A DNA stretch of 64,000 nt from Sulfurospirillum diekertiae (GCF_011769985.2 NZ_CP039734.2:2356001-2420000), one strand, 5' to 3'; numbered from the stretch's first letter, positions 35,688 to 45,024 are shown. A program made the numbers and translations. Notes: generated by a model from the letters alone, not told the origin.

Positions 35688-38402
35688 ATGTTCAAATATG
35701 ACTATTTTTTTCACACCTTAGTGCCTGCATTTTTGCCAAAAAACTTTAAAGCATCCAAGCAAAATATCGCCAGTACACAGTCTAGCACCCACAAACTCAA
35801 AGAACTTGCAACCTGCTCCAAAGAGGAGCTCTTTGAAAAGCTTGGTAGCTCTGAAAAAGGGTTAAGCAAGCATGAGGCGCACAAACATCTTTTAAAATTT
35901 GGGGCGAATATCATTTTGGAAAACAAAAAAGCCAACCCCTTGCTGGTTATTTTTGAAAATATTAAAAATCCATTGACACTCATGCTTATCGTTCTTGCCA
36001 GTGTTTCGCTTTACATGGACGATGTACGAACCGCCGTTGTCGTAGGAGGCATGACGCTTCTGAGTGTTGCTCTCTCTTCCATGCAAGAATTTCGTTCCAG
36101 CAAAGCGGCTGAGAAACTCAGCAGTATGGTCTCATCAACAGCAACGGTACTCAGGCAAAATGATGAACCCAGTTCAGATGAAATCACTACCCAATCCAAT
36201 CATAAAATCCATGAATCTCACTCTCAAACCATTGAAATAGCCATCAAAAAGATTGTACCTGGCGACATTGTCCATCTGAGTGCAGGTGACATCATCCCCG
36301 CAGATCTGAGAATCATCAGCTCCAAAGATCTCTTTTTAAATCAAGCCTCGCTGACAGGCGAAGCGATGCCTGTGGAAAAAGTTGCCATCAATGAACCGCA
36401 TGAAATTGAATCCATGATAAGCGCACATAATATCTGTTTTATGGGTTCCAGTATTGAGAGTGGAACAGCAATTGGCGTTGTGTGTACCACAGGAAAAGAG
36501 ACCTATCTTGGCTCCATTGCCAAAGTGATTGAGAGTGCGGCGGAACCAACAAGCTTTGATATAGGCATCAAAAAGTTTACATGGTTGATGCTTCGATTTA
36601 TGTTTATAATGGTGCCGGTGGTGATGCTGGTCAATGGGTTTTTAAAACATGATTGGATGGGTGCATTTTTATTTGGACTCTCTGTTGCCGTGGGGCTTGC
36701 TCCTGAAATGCTACCGATGATCGTCACAGTCAATTTAAGCAAAGGTGCCTTCGCGTTATCCAAGCAAAAAGTCATTGTTAAAAAGCTCAGTGCCATTCAA
36801 AATTTTGGAGCAATGGATATTTTATGCACCGATAAAACAGGCACACTTACCCAAGATAAAATTATCCTCGAACAACATGTCAACGTCAATGGTGAAAAAT
36901 GTAACCATGTTTTAGAATTAGCCTACTTAAACAGTTTCCATCAAACTGGCTTGAAAAACCTTCTGGACGTCGCTGTTTTGGAGCATTCTGAAATCGAAGG
37001 GTTGGCAGTTAATGAATTTCCCAATAAAGTAGATGAAATTCCTTTTGATTTTAACCGCAAACGAATGTCCGTTGTGGTTGGTAAAACCGACAATTCACAT
37101 CTTCTCATCACCAAGGGTGCTGTCGAAGAGATGGTTAAAGTCTGCACACATGTTGAAAAAAATGGTGAGATTTTACCACTGGATACTACGATGTACAGTG
37201 ATATTTTTAATCTGGTTAATGAATACAACAATGATGGTTTTAGGGTTATTGCCGTGGCCTACAAAAACATACCCAATTCTCAACAAGCCTATGCAATCCA
37301 AGATGAATCCCAAATGATTTTGGCAGGATTTATGTCCTTTCTTGACCCTCCCAAAGAGAGTGCAAAAAAAGCAATCAAAATGTTAAATGAATACGGCGTC
37401 AGCGTTAAAGTTCTCACCGGTGACAATGAACGTGTCACGACAAAAATCTGTAAAGATGTGGGGTTGGAAATTACTGCTATTTACCAAGGAGCTGACATTG
37501 ATGCGATGAATGAAGAGGAGCTCAAACTTGCTGTTGAAAAAGCCAATGTTTTTGCCAAACTCTCCCCTGACAATAAAGCACGCATTGTCAGTGCACTCAG
37601 ACAAAATGGTCACACCGTTGGGTTTATGGGTGATGGTATCAATGACGCTCCTGCCCTTAAACTCGCTGACGTGGGTATCTCTGTCGATACCGCCGTAGAT
37701 ATTGCCAAAGAGACTGCTGACATCATCTTACTCGAACGCAGTCTGCTCGTTTTAGAGCAAGGGGTGTTGCTGGGAAGAAAAGTGTTTGCAAATATTATCA
37801 AATACATCAAAATGGGTTCAAGTTCAAACTACGGCAATATGTTTAGTGTGGTCGGAGCCAGTGCCCTTTTGCCGTTTATTCCTATGCACCCGATTCAAAT
37901 CGTCACCAATAACTTTTTATACGATCTTTCTCAGTCCACTACACCCACCGATCATGTGGATGATGAACTCATCAAAAAACCCAAGAAATGGGATATTGCC
38001 GATATTAAAAACTTTATGCTTATCGTTGGACCTACGAGTTCGGTGTTTGATTATATTACATTTGGTGTGATGATTTATATCTTTGATGCGTGGCATAATG
38101 AAGCACTGTTCCAAACAGGATGGTTTGTGGAGTCTCTCATCTCGCAAACACTGATTGTGCACATTATACGAACCGACAAAATTCCATTTTTTCAAAGTAC
38201 CGCAAGTTTGCCGGTTATCTTGATGACGGCAAGCATTATGTGTTTGGGAATTTGGTTACCTTTTTCTCCATTTGCCGCATCCTTAGGACTGGTTGCCTTG
38301 CCTACTGAGTATTGGAGTATTTTAGGTGTAATGATGATAGGGTATATCTTTTTAACGCAAAGTGTTAAAATGTACTACATCAAAAAATTTGCTAGAATTT
38401 AA
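35688..38402 (+). CDS. mgtA: Magnesium-importing P-type ATPase MgtA
   Basis: P3B-type ATPase that imports Mg at the cost of ATP, 904 residues, full length. Conserved parts are the actuator loop ASLTGEAMPVEK, the phosphorylation site CTDKTGTLTQDK (Asp about 382), the nucleotide-domain ITKGAVEEM and the hinge MGDGINDAPALKLADVGIS. A VNLSKGAFALSKQKVIVKKL segment and the long N-terminus match MgtA/MgtB rather than Ca or K pumps. Preceded by the switch-like leader; a CDF exporter follows by 27 bases. Confidence 0.94.
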   Translation: MFKYDYFFHTLVPAFLPKNFKASKQNIASTQSSTHKLKELATCSKEELFEKLGSSEKGLSKHEAHKHLLKFGANIILENKKANPLLVIFENIKNPLTLMLIVLASVSLYMDDVRTAVVVGGMTLLSVALSSMQEFRSSKAAEKLSSMVSSTATVLRQNDEPSSDEITTQSNHKIHESHSQTIEIAIKKIVPGDIVHLSAGDIIPADLRIISSKDLFLNQASLTGEAMPVEKVAINEPHEIESMISAHNICFMGSSIESGTAIGVVCTTGKETYLGSIAKVIESAAEPTSFDIGIKKFTWLMLRFMFIMVPVVMLVNGFLKHDWMGAFLFGLSVAVGLAPEMLPMIVTVNLSKGAFALSKQKVIVKKLSAIQNFGAMDILCTDKTGTLTQDKIILEQHVNVNGEKCNHVLELAYLNSFHQTGLKNLLDVAVLEHSEIEGLAVNEFPNKVDEIPFDFNRKRMSVVVGKTDNSHLLITKGAVEEMVKVCTHVEKNGEILPLDTTMYSDIFNLVNEYNNDGFRVIAVAYKNIPNSQQAYAIQDESQMILAGFMSFLDPPKESAKKAIKMLNEYGVSVKVLTGDNERVTTKICKDVGLEITAIYQGADIDAMNEEELKLAVEKANVFAKLSPDNKARIVSALRQNGHTVGFMGDGINDAPALKLADVGISVDTAVDIAKETADIILLERSLLVLEQGVLLGRKVFANIIKYIKMGSSSNYGNMFSVVGASALLPFIPMHPIQIVTNNFLYDLSQSTTPTDHVDDELIKKPKKWDIADIKNFMLIVGPTSSVFDYITFGVMIYIFDAWHNEALFQTGWFVESLISQTLIVHIIRTDKIPFFQSTASLPVILMTASIMCLGIWLPFSPFAASLGLVALPTEYWSILGVMMIGYIFLTQSVKMYYIKKFARI

Positions 38403-38429
38403 AACGGGGCGTATAAAGAGGAGTTCATA

Positions 38430-39344
38430 TTGGGAAATTTTACAGAAGAAATGGGGATGGAAGAAGAGAGTACCGCAAAGACCAAAAGAGCTGTTAACAA
38501 AAGTATTTGGGTCAGTGCTTTTGTCAACCTCTGTTTATCTATTTGCCAAGTTATTATTGGTATTGTATCAGGTTCACAGGGTTTGATTGCTGATGGTATT
38601 CACTCTTTATCAGATCTAGGCGCTGATTTTGTCGCCCTTGTGGCTGCATGGAAAAGCCAAAAGAAGGCAGATACCCATTACCATTATGGTTATAAACGCT
38701 ATGAAAACTTAGCTTCTATGATTTTAGGGGGATTGCTTTTAGTAGTGGGCATTGGCATGGTCTGGTCGGCGGTGCATAAACTACAATCTCCTGAGTCTAT
38801 TCCAACGGTGCATCTGATAGCACTTTGGACAGCGCTCGGTTCATTGATGGCGAAAGAGTTGCTCTTTCGTTATATGTTAGCCGTCGCCCAAAAAGTAAAA
38901 TCAAGCATGTTAATTGCTAACGCTTGGCATGCTAGATCGGACGCGGCATCGTCTTTGGTTGTATCCATCGGTATTATTGGGAACCTTGCGGGTTTTCCCA
39001 TTCTTGATCCTATTGCAGCTTTGATTGTTGGGTTTGGTGTAAGTAAAATGGGATGGAAGTTTTTATGGGATGCAACGCAAGATTTGTTAGATAAATCCAT
39101 CAGCGAAGATCAAGTAGCTGCTATTGCTGCTGAAATTGCTGCAACGCCAGGCGTTATCGGATTTCACCAGTTAAAAACACGTAAAGCAGGTGATTTGATT
39201 TTGGCTGATGTCCATTTGGATATTGATGGCTCCATTACCGTAGCGGAAGGTCACATCATAGCCAAAGCTGTCAAAGCCAATGTTATGTCCAAGCATCCGG
39301 TGCTTTATATTATGATCCATGTGGATCCTGTATTGAAGAAATGA
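38430..39344 (+). CDS. Cation diffusion facilitator (FieF-type) metal exporter
   Basis: 304 residues with six membrane helices and a C-terminal cytoplasmic dimer domain. Metal-site residues are in ADGIHSLSDLGADF (helix 2) and NAWHARSDAASS (helix 5), the HxxxD pattern of Fe/Zn/Mn CDF proteins. TTG 38430 is chosen because GAGGAG precedes it at good spacing; ATG 38451 is the alternative. Probably co-transcribed with mgtA, linking Mg uptake with divalent-metal efflux. Confidence 0.88.
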   Translation: MGNFTEEMGMEEESTAKTKRAVNKSIWVSAFVNLCLSICQVIIGIVSGSQGLIADGIHSLSDLGADFVALVAAWKSQKKADTHYHYGYKRYENLASMILGGLLLVVGIGMVWSAVHKLQSPESIPTVHLIALWTALGSLMAKELLFRYMLAVAQKVKSSMLIANAWHARSDAASSLVVSIGIIGNLAGFPILDPIAALIVGFGVSKMGWKFLWDATQDLLDKSISEDQVAAIAAEIAATPGVIGFHQLKTRKAGDLILADVHLDIDGSITVAEGHIIAKAVKANVMSKHPVLYIMIHVDPVLKK

Positions 39345-39617
39345 ACGTCAAAGAAGTGATAACGTTGTTAAATTTTCTCATTGACTTTTTATTTACAAAA
39401 GGTTAATCACACGTTTAATCTATTCTCCTATACTTTCATTACCAAGTCAATAACCTCCTTTTTGTGAAACACTCAATCATTTTAAAAGATGCGCTCAGAT
39501 TGCCCGGTCTGAGCGTTACTCTTTGCCCTTCTCTTTTTTTTAACATTTCACCTTTTGTAATCAAAATCAACCTTACTTTTAAGTAGAATACGACACTCAA
39601 ACAGTTAAGGAAACAGT
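39345..39617. other. Intergenic region with terminator
   Basis: No gene seen. The only clear structure is the CGCTCAGA/TCTGAGCG hairpin at 39493-39516; the rest is AT-rich. Confidence 0.6.
39493..39516 (+). terminator. Hairpin downstream of CDF gene
   Basis: 8-bp perfect arms around TTGCCCGG; the following TTACTCTTTG is a weak T-run. Confidence 0.55.
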
Positions 39618-40079
39618 ATGCGTTCAATCGGCAACTTTTTATGGTTTATTTTAGGTGGCGTTTTTATGGGACTCTGCTGGTGGATTGTAGGAATATTCGC
39701 ATTTATCACTATTATCGGCATTCCGTGGGCAAAAGCCTGTTTTATCATCGGTCAATTTACCTTTTTTCCATTTGGCAAAGAAGCCATCAGTCGTAAAGAG
39801 CTCCTGCACAAAGACGATATTGGAACCAGTTCCTTTGGGGTCGTGGGTAACGTTATTTGGTTTCTCTTTGCAGGTATTTGGCTTGCTCTTGGTCATGTTT
39901 TCTCTGCGATTGCATGTTTTGCCTCGATTATTGGTATTCCTTTTGGCATCCAACACCTCAAACTTGCCGCTATCTCGCTCTTTCCCATTGGTCAAACCAT
40001 CGTTGATAAAGAGGTTGCAGCAGCCGCTCGAAATTTTAATGCAGAACAAATAGCCGCTTCCATGCGACACAAGAATTAA
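39618..40079 (+). CDS. yccF: YccF-family inner-membrane protein
   Basis: 153 residues made of two similar halves, each with WFxxxG, a hydrophobic pair of helices and an IGIP motif (ITIIGIPWAKACF and ASIIGIPFGIQHL), the YccF-domain duplication. About four membrane helices. Function of the family is unknown. Followed after 11 bases by a DedA gene. Confidence 0.85.
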   Translation: MRSIGNFLWFILGGVFMGLCWWIVGIFAFITIIGIPWAKACFIIGQFTFFPFGKEAISRKELLHKDDIGTSSFGVVGNVIWFLFAGIWLALGHVFSAIACFASIIGIPFGIQHLKLAAISLFPIGQTIVDKEVAAAARNFNAEQIAASMRHKN

Positions 40080-40090
40080 ATAGGCAGATT

Positions 40091-40678
40091 ATGGAAGACT
40101 TTTTTATCTCAAGTATGCAAGAGTATGGGTACATTATTCTTTTTTTCTGGAGTATTTTAGAAGGTGAAAGTGGTCTGGTAATGGCTGGACTTTTTAGCCA
40201 TACAGGAGACATGCAACTTTTTATCGCTATCTTTGTAGCAGGACTGGGTGGTTTTGCAGGAGATCAGATCTATTTTTACATTGGAAGATTTAATAAAAGT
40301 TATGTGCATCGCACGCTCAAAAAGCAACGACGCAAATTTGCATTAGCGCATCTCCTGCTTAAAAAGCATGGTTGGCCGATCATTTTTTTACAGCGCTACT
40401 TGTACGGGCTTCGCACAATCATTCCTATTGCCATCGGACTAACTGGATACAGCGCTAAAAAATATGCTGTGATCAACCTGTTTGCGGCATGGTGCTGGGC
40501 AGCATTGATTATTATCCCAGTGTGGTACTTCGGAAATGAAATTTTAGGTGTCATTAAATGGGCAAAAACACACTGGTACTACGCGCTTCCTCTTGTTGGA
40601 TTACTCATTGGTGTGGCATACTACTACATTCATACGATCACAGAAAAAACATTAAAAACAAAAGTAGATCAAAAGTAG
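40091..40678 (+). CDS. DedA-family membrane protein
   Basis: 195 residues. Family landmarks are an early acidic E(S)GL motif (LEGESGLVMAG), GGFAGDQIYFYIGRF, and the basic FLQRYLYGLRTIIPIAIGL re-entrant segment with conserved Arg. DedA proteins are implicated in lipid-carrier (undecaprenyl phosphate or phospholipid) recycling. Likely co-transcribed with yccF. Confidence 0.9.
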   Translation: MEDFFISSMQEYGYIILFFWSILEGESGLVMAGLFSHTGDMQLFIAIFVAGLGGFAGDQIYFYIGRFNKSYVHRTLKKQRRKFALAHLLLKKHGWPIIFLQRYLYGLRTIIPIAIGLTGYSAKKYAVINLFAAWCWAALIIIPVWYFGNEILGVIKWAKTHWYYALPLVGLLIGVAYYYIHTITEKTLKTKVDQK

Positions 40679-40731
40679 TATTTTTTTGATAAAATACGCG
40701 CGCATTTTTAGATTTTAGAAGAGGATAACCC

Positions 40732-41310
40732 ATGGAAAGTAATGCCATTGAAGAACATTTAAAACAAGTTGAGGAAGCTATTGCTGAGGTAGAACATAAA
40801 GAGGAAGAAGTAGAAGGTTGGCTTTCGTATATTTCGCTGAGTACGGCCATTATTGCCATTGTGACAGCCCTCGTTGGTTTGTATGAATCACAAATTACAT
40901 CGAAAACGATCCTTACCAAAAATGAAGCGGTACTCTACCAAAGTCAAGCATCTGATCAGTGGAATTTTTATCAAGCTAAAAGTGTAAAAGCCCATATTTA
41001 CACAGTTAATGCGGAAATTTATCCTGATAAAGCAGAAGATTTTAAGAAAAAAGTCGCGGTCTACAAAAAAGAACAAGAAGAGATTAAAGCCGAAGCGGAG
41101 CGTATTGAAGGACTGAAAGAATTACGGAATGAGCAGAGTGATCACTACTATCACATTCATCACATTCTTAGCTTTGCAATTACCTTTTTACAAATTTCGA
41201 TTGCGCTTGCCTCTATTTCAGCACTCACTCGCAATAAAAAGTTTTGGATGGGCTCTTTAGTCTTAAGCGGTATTGGCGCTATTATCGCAGGCTACTGCCT
41301 TGTCCTTTAA
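40732..41310 (+). CDS. DUF4337-like membrane protein
   Basis: 192 residues: an acidic coiled-coil N-terminus (KQVEEAIAEVEHKEEEVEG), a membrane helix (about 27-45), a soluble segment with NQWNFYQAKS-like sequence (SDQWNFYQAKSVKAHIY, the part that identifies DUF4337), another coiled coil, and two C-terminal helices. Function unknown. Its 3' end overlaps the next gene. Confidence 0.78.
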   Translation: MESNAIEEHLKQVEEAIAEVEHKEEEVEGWLSYISLSTAIIAIVTALVGLYESQITSKTILTKNEAVLYQSQASDQWNFYQAKSVKAHIYTVNAEIYPDKAEDFKKKVAVYKKEQEEIKAEAERIEGLKELRNEQSDHYYHIHHILSFAITFLQISIALASISALTRNKKFWMGSLVLSGIGAIIAGYCLVL

Positions 41311-42283
41311 AAAGAATTTTTTCTTACGTCTTTTTCTCTGCATTTTTTTATGCCACGCTGCCCTCTTTGGAGAGCAGTATGGCGCCATCGAAATAGGAGG
41401 AAAAGGCGTTAAAGCCTATGTTATAGAGATAGATAACACTCTTACCAAGATCAATTATCGAAATGCTCTTAACACCGCTCCACAAAGTGGTATAACAGAG
41501 CATCACTTAATGACACCAGAGATGATACAACATGTCAGCTCTGACATTGCAATACTTCAAAACATGCTTCTACATGACCAAAATATATCTGAACAGAACA
41601 TTTTTATTATCGCTAGCAGTGCTATTTATAAAATCAAAAATAGACCCGCGTTAGAGACCAAAGTCAAAAAAATGACGCATCATTCGCTCTATTTTATCAA
41701 TGAAAAAGAGGAGAGCACGTTCGCTTTTTATGGCTCTGTTCCTAAAGCACAATGGCTGAGTGCTTCTATGATCGATATTGGTGGAGGAAACACAAAAGTA
41801 GCTTGGATGGATGCGCAAAATATCATTGATTTTTTTGAAATTCCACTCGGAACGGTTTCCTTAACCCAACAAGCAGACTTACGTGACACCAACACTTCCT
41901 TTGAAGAAAAATGTGTCAGTGTAATTCAGAATGAACTCTCGACACTTCAAAAGACTCACACAAAAGAGGCTCTCTACGCCAGTGGTGGTATTTTTTGGGC
42001 AACCGCTTATTTGAAAACCAATGGTCATTTAGAGTCGTTTGTTCGTTTAGAAAAAGCGGATTTTGAGAAGGTTGTCGCTCTCTTTTCGCATGAAGAACGC
42101 AAAGAGTGTAGTGAAGCTAATGCACAGTGCTTTTTGTTAGGCTATTATGGCGCTAAGAACTTGGTAGCAGGAGCCTTATTGGCAAAAGAAACCATCGATA
42201 CAATGCAGTTTTTTGATCAAAAAGTCTATTTTGCAAAAGACGGTGCATGGGTCATTGGTTGGCTTTTAGTCCACACCCAATAA
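41300..42283 (+). CDS. Secreted Ppx/GppA-like (actin-fold) protein
   Basis: 327 residues from TTG 41300, the start that gives a clean signal peptide (KKNFFLRLFLCIFLCHAALFG) and overlaps the upstream stop. A TTG at 41273 is the alternative. The body matches the exopolyphosphatase/GppA fold: AIEIGGKGVKAYVIEID, an SSAIYKIKN loop, and MIDIGGGNTKVAWMD. The canonical Glu catalytic loop appears altered as NEKEESTFAFYGS. Export of this ATPase-fold protein to the periplasm is odd, so polyphosphate or a structural role is open. Confidence 0.7.
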   Translation: MSFKKNFFLRLFLCIFLCHAALFGEQYGAIEIGGKGVKAYVIEIDNTLTKINYRNALNTAPQSGITEHHLMTPEMIQHVSSDIAILQNMLLHDQNISEQNIFIIASSAIYKIKNRPALETKVKKMTHHSLYFINEKEESTFAFYGSVPKAQWLSASMIDIGGGNTKVAWMDAQNIIDFFEIPLGTVSLTQQADLRDTNTSFEEKCVSVIQNELSTLQKTHTKEALYASGGIFWATAYLKTNGHLESFVRLEKADFEKVVALFSHEERKECSEANAQCFLLGYYGAKNLVAGALLAKETIDTMQFFDQKVYFAKDGAWVIGWLLVHTQ

Positions 42284-42285
42284 TC

Positions 42286-42636
42286 TCACACCACTTTTTT
42301 TAAAAAGGCACTTCCACATTTAGGACAATTCCCATCCCACTCTAATAAATGATGTCCATGACACTTCTGACAACTGGGTTTATGCAAAAGTTTTGGAACA
42401 AGAGAGGAAGGATTGTGCGTATGCTTTTTAAAAGCAAATTGTTTTACATGTAACCATATAACCTTGAATGCTTGAATCAAAAATCGTTTGGGATGTGGTT
42501 TTTCTTGGAGATGTCTGCAATCAAGGCAGACCATCCATTTTTTCTGCAAACGAATATGTCGATGCGTTCGTGCGAGTGTAATATGCTCTGTTTCGTAACT
42601 ACAAAGAGGGCATAAGAGATAATGCTTGGCTTCCAT
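42286..42636 (-). CDS. Four-CxxC zinc-ribbon protein
   Basis: 116 residues with four CxxC knuckles (LLCPLC, VCLDC, CQKC, CPKC) separated by basic linkers, so two zinc ribbons are likely. ATG 42636 has AAAGGA upstream; a GTG at 42684 lacks one. No catalytic domain is visible; DNA, RNA or protein binding is possible. A palindrome copy lies at 42443. Confidence 0.65.
   Translation of the reverse strand: MEAKHYLLCPLCSYETEHITLARTHRHIRLQKKWMVCLDCRHLQEKPHPKRFLIQAFKVIWLHVKQFAFKKHTHNPSSLVPKLLHKPSCQKCHGHHLLEWDGNCPKCGSAFLKKVV
42443..42454. repeat. Iterated palindrome copy (TTTACATGTAAC)
   Basis: Inside the zinc-ribbon gene, read Leu-His-Val-Lys. Confidence 0.7.
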
Positions 42637-42720
42637 AAAGTATCCTTTACAAGCGATCCCTGCTTTTGCGATATAATGTATCACATATTAACTCAAGCAT
42701 TTTAAGTTCCAGATTAATTT

Positions 42721-42746
42721 TAACTCAAATGGAAATTTGCCGATAT
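42721..42746 (+). promoter_or_regulatory. Candidate FliA (sigma28) promoter
   Basis: GCCGATAT (42739-42746) follows TAACTCA (42721-42727) with 11 bases between, matching the flagellar sigma28 spacing and a near-perfect -10. It lies 28 bases before a putative motility gene. Confidence 0.55.
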
Positions 42747-42774
42747 AGAGTTAGCTCTTGATAAGGAGTAGATA

Positions 42775-42963
42775 ATGGACGCACTCAATAGTAGCATCCC
42801 GTCAAGCACAGAAATTTATGCGATGAAGCAAGCAATGAAGGTTCAAGAACAGATGGTTTCAAAAATGTTGGAATCTCTGCCTCAACCAACAGACACTGCA
42901 TCAGCACAAGTCTCTGGGCTGGCATCAGAGGGTATTGGGTCAAACCTTGATCTCAAGGCGTAG
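42775..42963 (+). CDS. YjfB-like putative motility protein
   Basis: 62 residues, helical, with the QAMKVQEQMVSKMLESLPQP core that resembles the YjfB (putative motility protein) family. A good AAGGAG ribosome site, a FliA-type promoter and a strong terminator mark it as a real single-gene transcript. Molecular role unknown. Confidence 0.72.
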   Translation: MDALNSSIPSSTEIYAMKQAMKVQEQMVSKMLESLPQPTDTASAQVSGLASEGIGSNLDLKA

Positions 42964-42972
42964 CCCACAACA

Positions 42973-43004
42973 GAGATAACCCTTTTGGGTTATCTCATCT
43001 TTTT
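42973..43004 (+). terminator. Rho-independent terminator
   Basis: GAGATAACCC (42973-42982), TTTT loop, GGGTTATCTC (42987-42996), then ATCTTTTT. It also faces the convergent selD gene. Confidence 0.9.
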
Positions 43005-43013
43005 ACATGTAAA
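43002..43013. repeat. Iterated palindrome, perfect 12-mer
   Basis: It forms the end of selD: on the coding strand it supplies the last codons Tyr-Met-stop, and it touches the terminator T-run. Confidence 0.85.
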
Positions 43014-44034
43014 ACAGTGGTTTTTCACCCAAAGGCAAAATTTCCGCGATAATAGCGCTGTACGTTAACCCTTCACTCTGAAGATGATGCAAGAGTTTGG
43101 GGGCATCATTTTGAGATACCGCTATCAAAAGTCCGCCAGAAGTTTGTGCATCGTACAAGATAATTTCATCTTTGTGAGGCACTTTGGCTTGTACTTTAGA
43201 GCTTAAATAACTTTTGTTCGTATATGCACCTGCAGGAATAATCCCCATATCCGCCATGGCTCTGGCTTCTTCTAAAATCGGAATATTTTTCAGCTCAAAA
43301 GCAATCGTAACACGGTTAAAACTCATCTCATACCCATGCCCAAAAAGACCAAATCCCGTTACATCGGTACATGCACTTACGTCGTATTGGCGCATAATGC
43401 GTGAGGCTTTGTGATTGAGGGTCGCAAGGATGGACGCCACTTTTTCAATCACTTGAGTCTCAAGCATATCCGCTTTAATCGCCGTCGTTAAGATGCCCAT
43501 ACCCAGAGGTTTGGTCAAAATGAGCACATCACCAATGCGTGGTGTGTTGTTGCGATAGATTTTCTGTGGATGCACAAACCCTGTGACACTCATGCCATAG
43601 GTCATCTCAGGCGCTTCGATCGTATGGCCTCCGATGATGATACCACCGCATTCGACCACTTTGCTCTGCCCACCCTCTAAGATTGCTTTGAGAACGGAAC
43701 GCGGTTGATGACACCCATCAAATCCAACGATATTCATCGCGGTGGCAACTTCGCCACCCATCGCAAAGACATCGCTCAAAGAGTTTGCCGCTGCAATCTG
43801 TCCGTACACATAAGGATCATCGACTACAGGCGTGATGATGTCTACCGTTTGTACGAGTGCGCGTTCTTCATCAAGATAATAAACACTGGCATCGTCACTG
43901 GTATCCATTCCAACCAAAACATTCTCATGCGTGCAGGAAAGACCGCCTATGGCTTCTGTGAGGTCTCCCGGACCCAGCTTGGCAGCGCAACCAGCAGCTT
44001 TGACATATTTGGTCAATTTTGCTTCGTTATTCAT
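43003..44034 (-). CDS. selD: Selenide, water dikinase (selenophosphate synthase)
   Basis: Makes selenophosphate from selenide and ATP for tRNA-Sec charging and thus for the UGA-encoded residue of FdhA. 343 residues. The active site is AAGCAAKLGPGDL with Cys16 where some homologues have Sec, and Lys19; the metal/ATP residues lie in VGMDTSDDASVY and DPYVYGQIAAANSLSDVFAMGG. Seven bases after yedF, so the two form a selenium operon. selA and selB are not in the window. Confidence 0.95.
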   Translation of the reverse strand: MNNEAKLTKYVKAAGCAAKLGPGDLTEAIGGLSCTHENVLVGMDTSDDASVYYLDEERALVQTVDIITPVVDDPYVYGQIAAANSLSDVFAMGGEVATAMNIVGFDGCHQPRSVLKAILEGGQSKVVECGGIIIGGHTIEAPEMTYGMSVTGFVHPQKIYRNNTPRIGDVLILTKPLGMGILTTAIKADMLETQVIEKVASILATLNHKASRIMRQYDVSACTDVTGFGLFGHGYEMSFNRVTIAFELKNIPILEEARAMADMGIIPAGAYTNKSYLSSKVQAKVPHKDEIILYDAQTSGGLLIAVSQNDAPKLLHHLQSEGLTYSAIIAEILPLGEKPLFYM

Positions 44035-44041
44035 TGTGTTC

Positions 44042-44632
44042 CTATAGACTTATTGTGCCATCTCCACCAAAAAGCATCTCAATCGTGCCAAAAGCATTAC
44101 CGATTTTACCCACTTTGAGTTTGTCGCTCACACCAAAAAATTCTAAACAAACACCGCAGGAATAAATTTCAACGCCTTTAGCTTCAAGCGCTTTGAGCAC
44201 TTCCATAATCGGTGCACTCTCATCTGCCGTCGTTAAAAGAACGGCTTGATTGACACAGACAATGCGACGAGGCAGTTTAGGAAGTTCTAATGTTGACTTT
44301 AAAAAGCCTACAATCAGTTTTGCACCCAGTTCGCCCTCACCGACTTTATCGCTTTTAAGGAACAAGGTTTTGTCTAAAAACTTCTCATCTTTAGCATCAG
44401 CCACAACATTACATGTAAAGCCTTTGACGATCGTAATCAGACTTTTACCCTCCGCCAAATCTTGCACTCTTACATCAAATCCGCCATTTTGTGCAAAACG
44501 AGTCACGTTTTCTTTGGAAGCTAAAGAATTGACGATAACCTCTAATACAGAGTCATTTGGGAGTGTTTCCAACGCTTTTTTGGTTTGTAAAACGGGCTCT
44601 GGACATGCCAAGCCACTACAATCTATTTTCAT
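44042..44632 (-). CDS. yedF: Selenium-metabolism protein YedF (SirA/TusA + DsrE)
   Basis: 196 residues. An N-terminal TusA/SirA domain (about 1-75) has the CPxP motif CSGLACPEPVL, and a C-terminal DsrE-like domain (about 90-196) has CGVCLEFF. This fusion is the protein found beside selD in selenium users, probably handling reactive sulfur or selenium for SelD. It carries palindrome copy 44408 read Phe-Thr-Cys-Asn. Confidence 0.92.
   Translation of the reverse strand: MKIDCSGLACPEPVLQTKKALETLPNDSVLEVIVNSLASKENVTRFAQNGGFDVRVQDLAEGKSLITIVKGFTCNVVADAKDEKFLDKTLFLKSDKVGEGELGAKLIVGFLKSTLELPKLPRRIVCVNQAVLLTTADESAPIMEVLKALEAKGVEIYSCGVCLEFFGVSDKLKVGKIGNAFGTIEMLFGGDGTISL
44408..44419. repeat. Iterated palindrome copy (ATTACATGTAAA)
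   Basis: Inside yedF, in the less common Phe-Thr-Cys frame. Confidence 0.65.
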
Positions 44633-44713
44633 GATTTTCTCCAGTAAGTATGATTAAGTTAGTCTAAACCTTAGACCTAAAAAAAAAGAGGGAAGAGAGA
44701 ATAAAATCCTCTC

Positions 44714-44902
44714 TTATTTTGCATTCATTATTTTTTCAATCCACGCACTTGCTTTTTCTACACTGTCAAATTTTTGACTTTTTGCCACTTGATTTTGACC
44801 TTCGTAAAAACGAACACGAATACCATCTTGCACCTCATCAATTTTGATGCGTGTAATACGATCGGCATTGAGGTAAACTCTATCGTTTAGTTTAACAAAC
44901 AT
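44714..44902 (-). CDS. Small conserved-type hypothetical protein
   Basis: 62 residues, predicted beta-strands then a C-terminal helix (YLNADRITRIKIDE, RVRFYEGQNQVAKSQKFDS, ASAWIEKIMNA). It has an AAAGGAG-type ribosome site and sits upstream of yedF-selD on the same strand with an 81-base gap. The fold looks like a small beta-rich regulatory or RNA-binding protein, but I recognise no family. Confidence 0.65.
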   Translation of the reverse strand: MFVKLNDRVYLNADRITRIKIDEVQDGIRVRFYEGQNQVAKSQKFDSVEKASAWIEKIMNAK

Positions 44903-45024
44903 TGTAAACTCCTTTATCTTTATTGGCTTTATTCTAGCACGATTTTGGTAAATTATGAATTTAGGAAATTGTTTTGTGTTATACTTTAGAATGTGAATAT
45001 TTTTACAATGAAAAGGTCACAATT

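Noticed and set aside
43041-43060. SelD as a selenoprotein
   Set aside because: Its active-site residue is encoded as Cys (in AAGCAAK), and no in-frame TGA is present.
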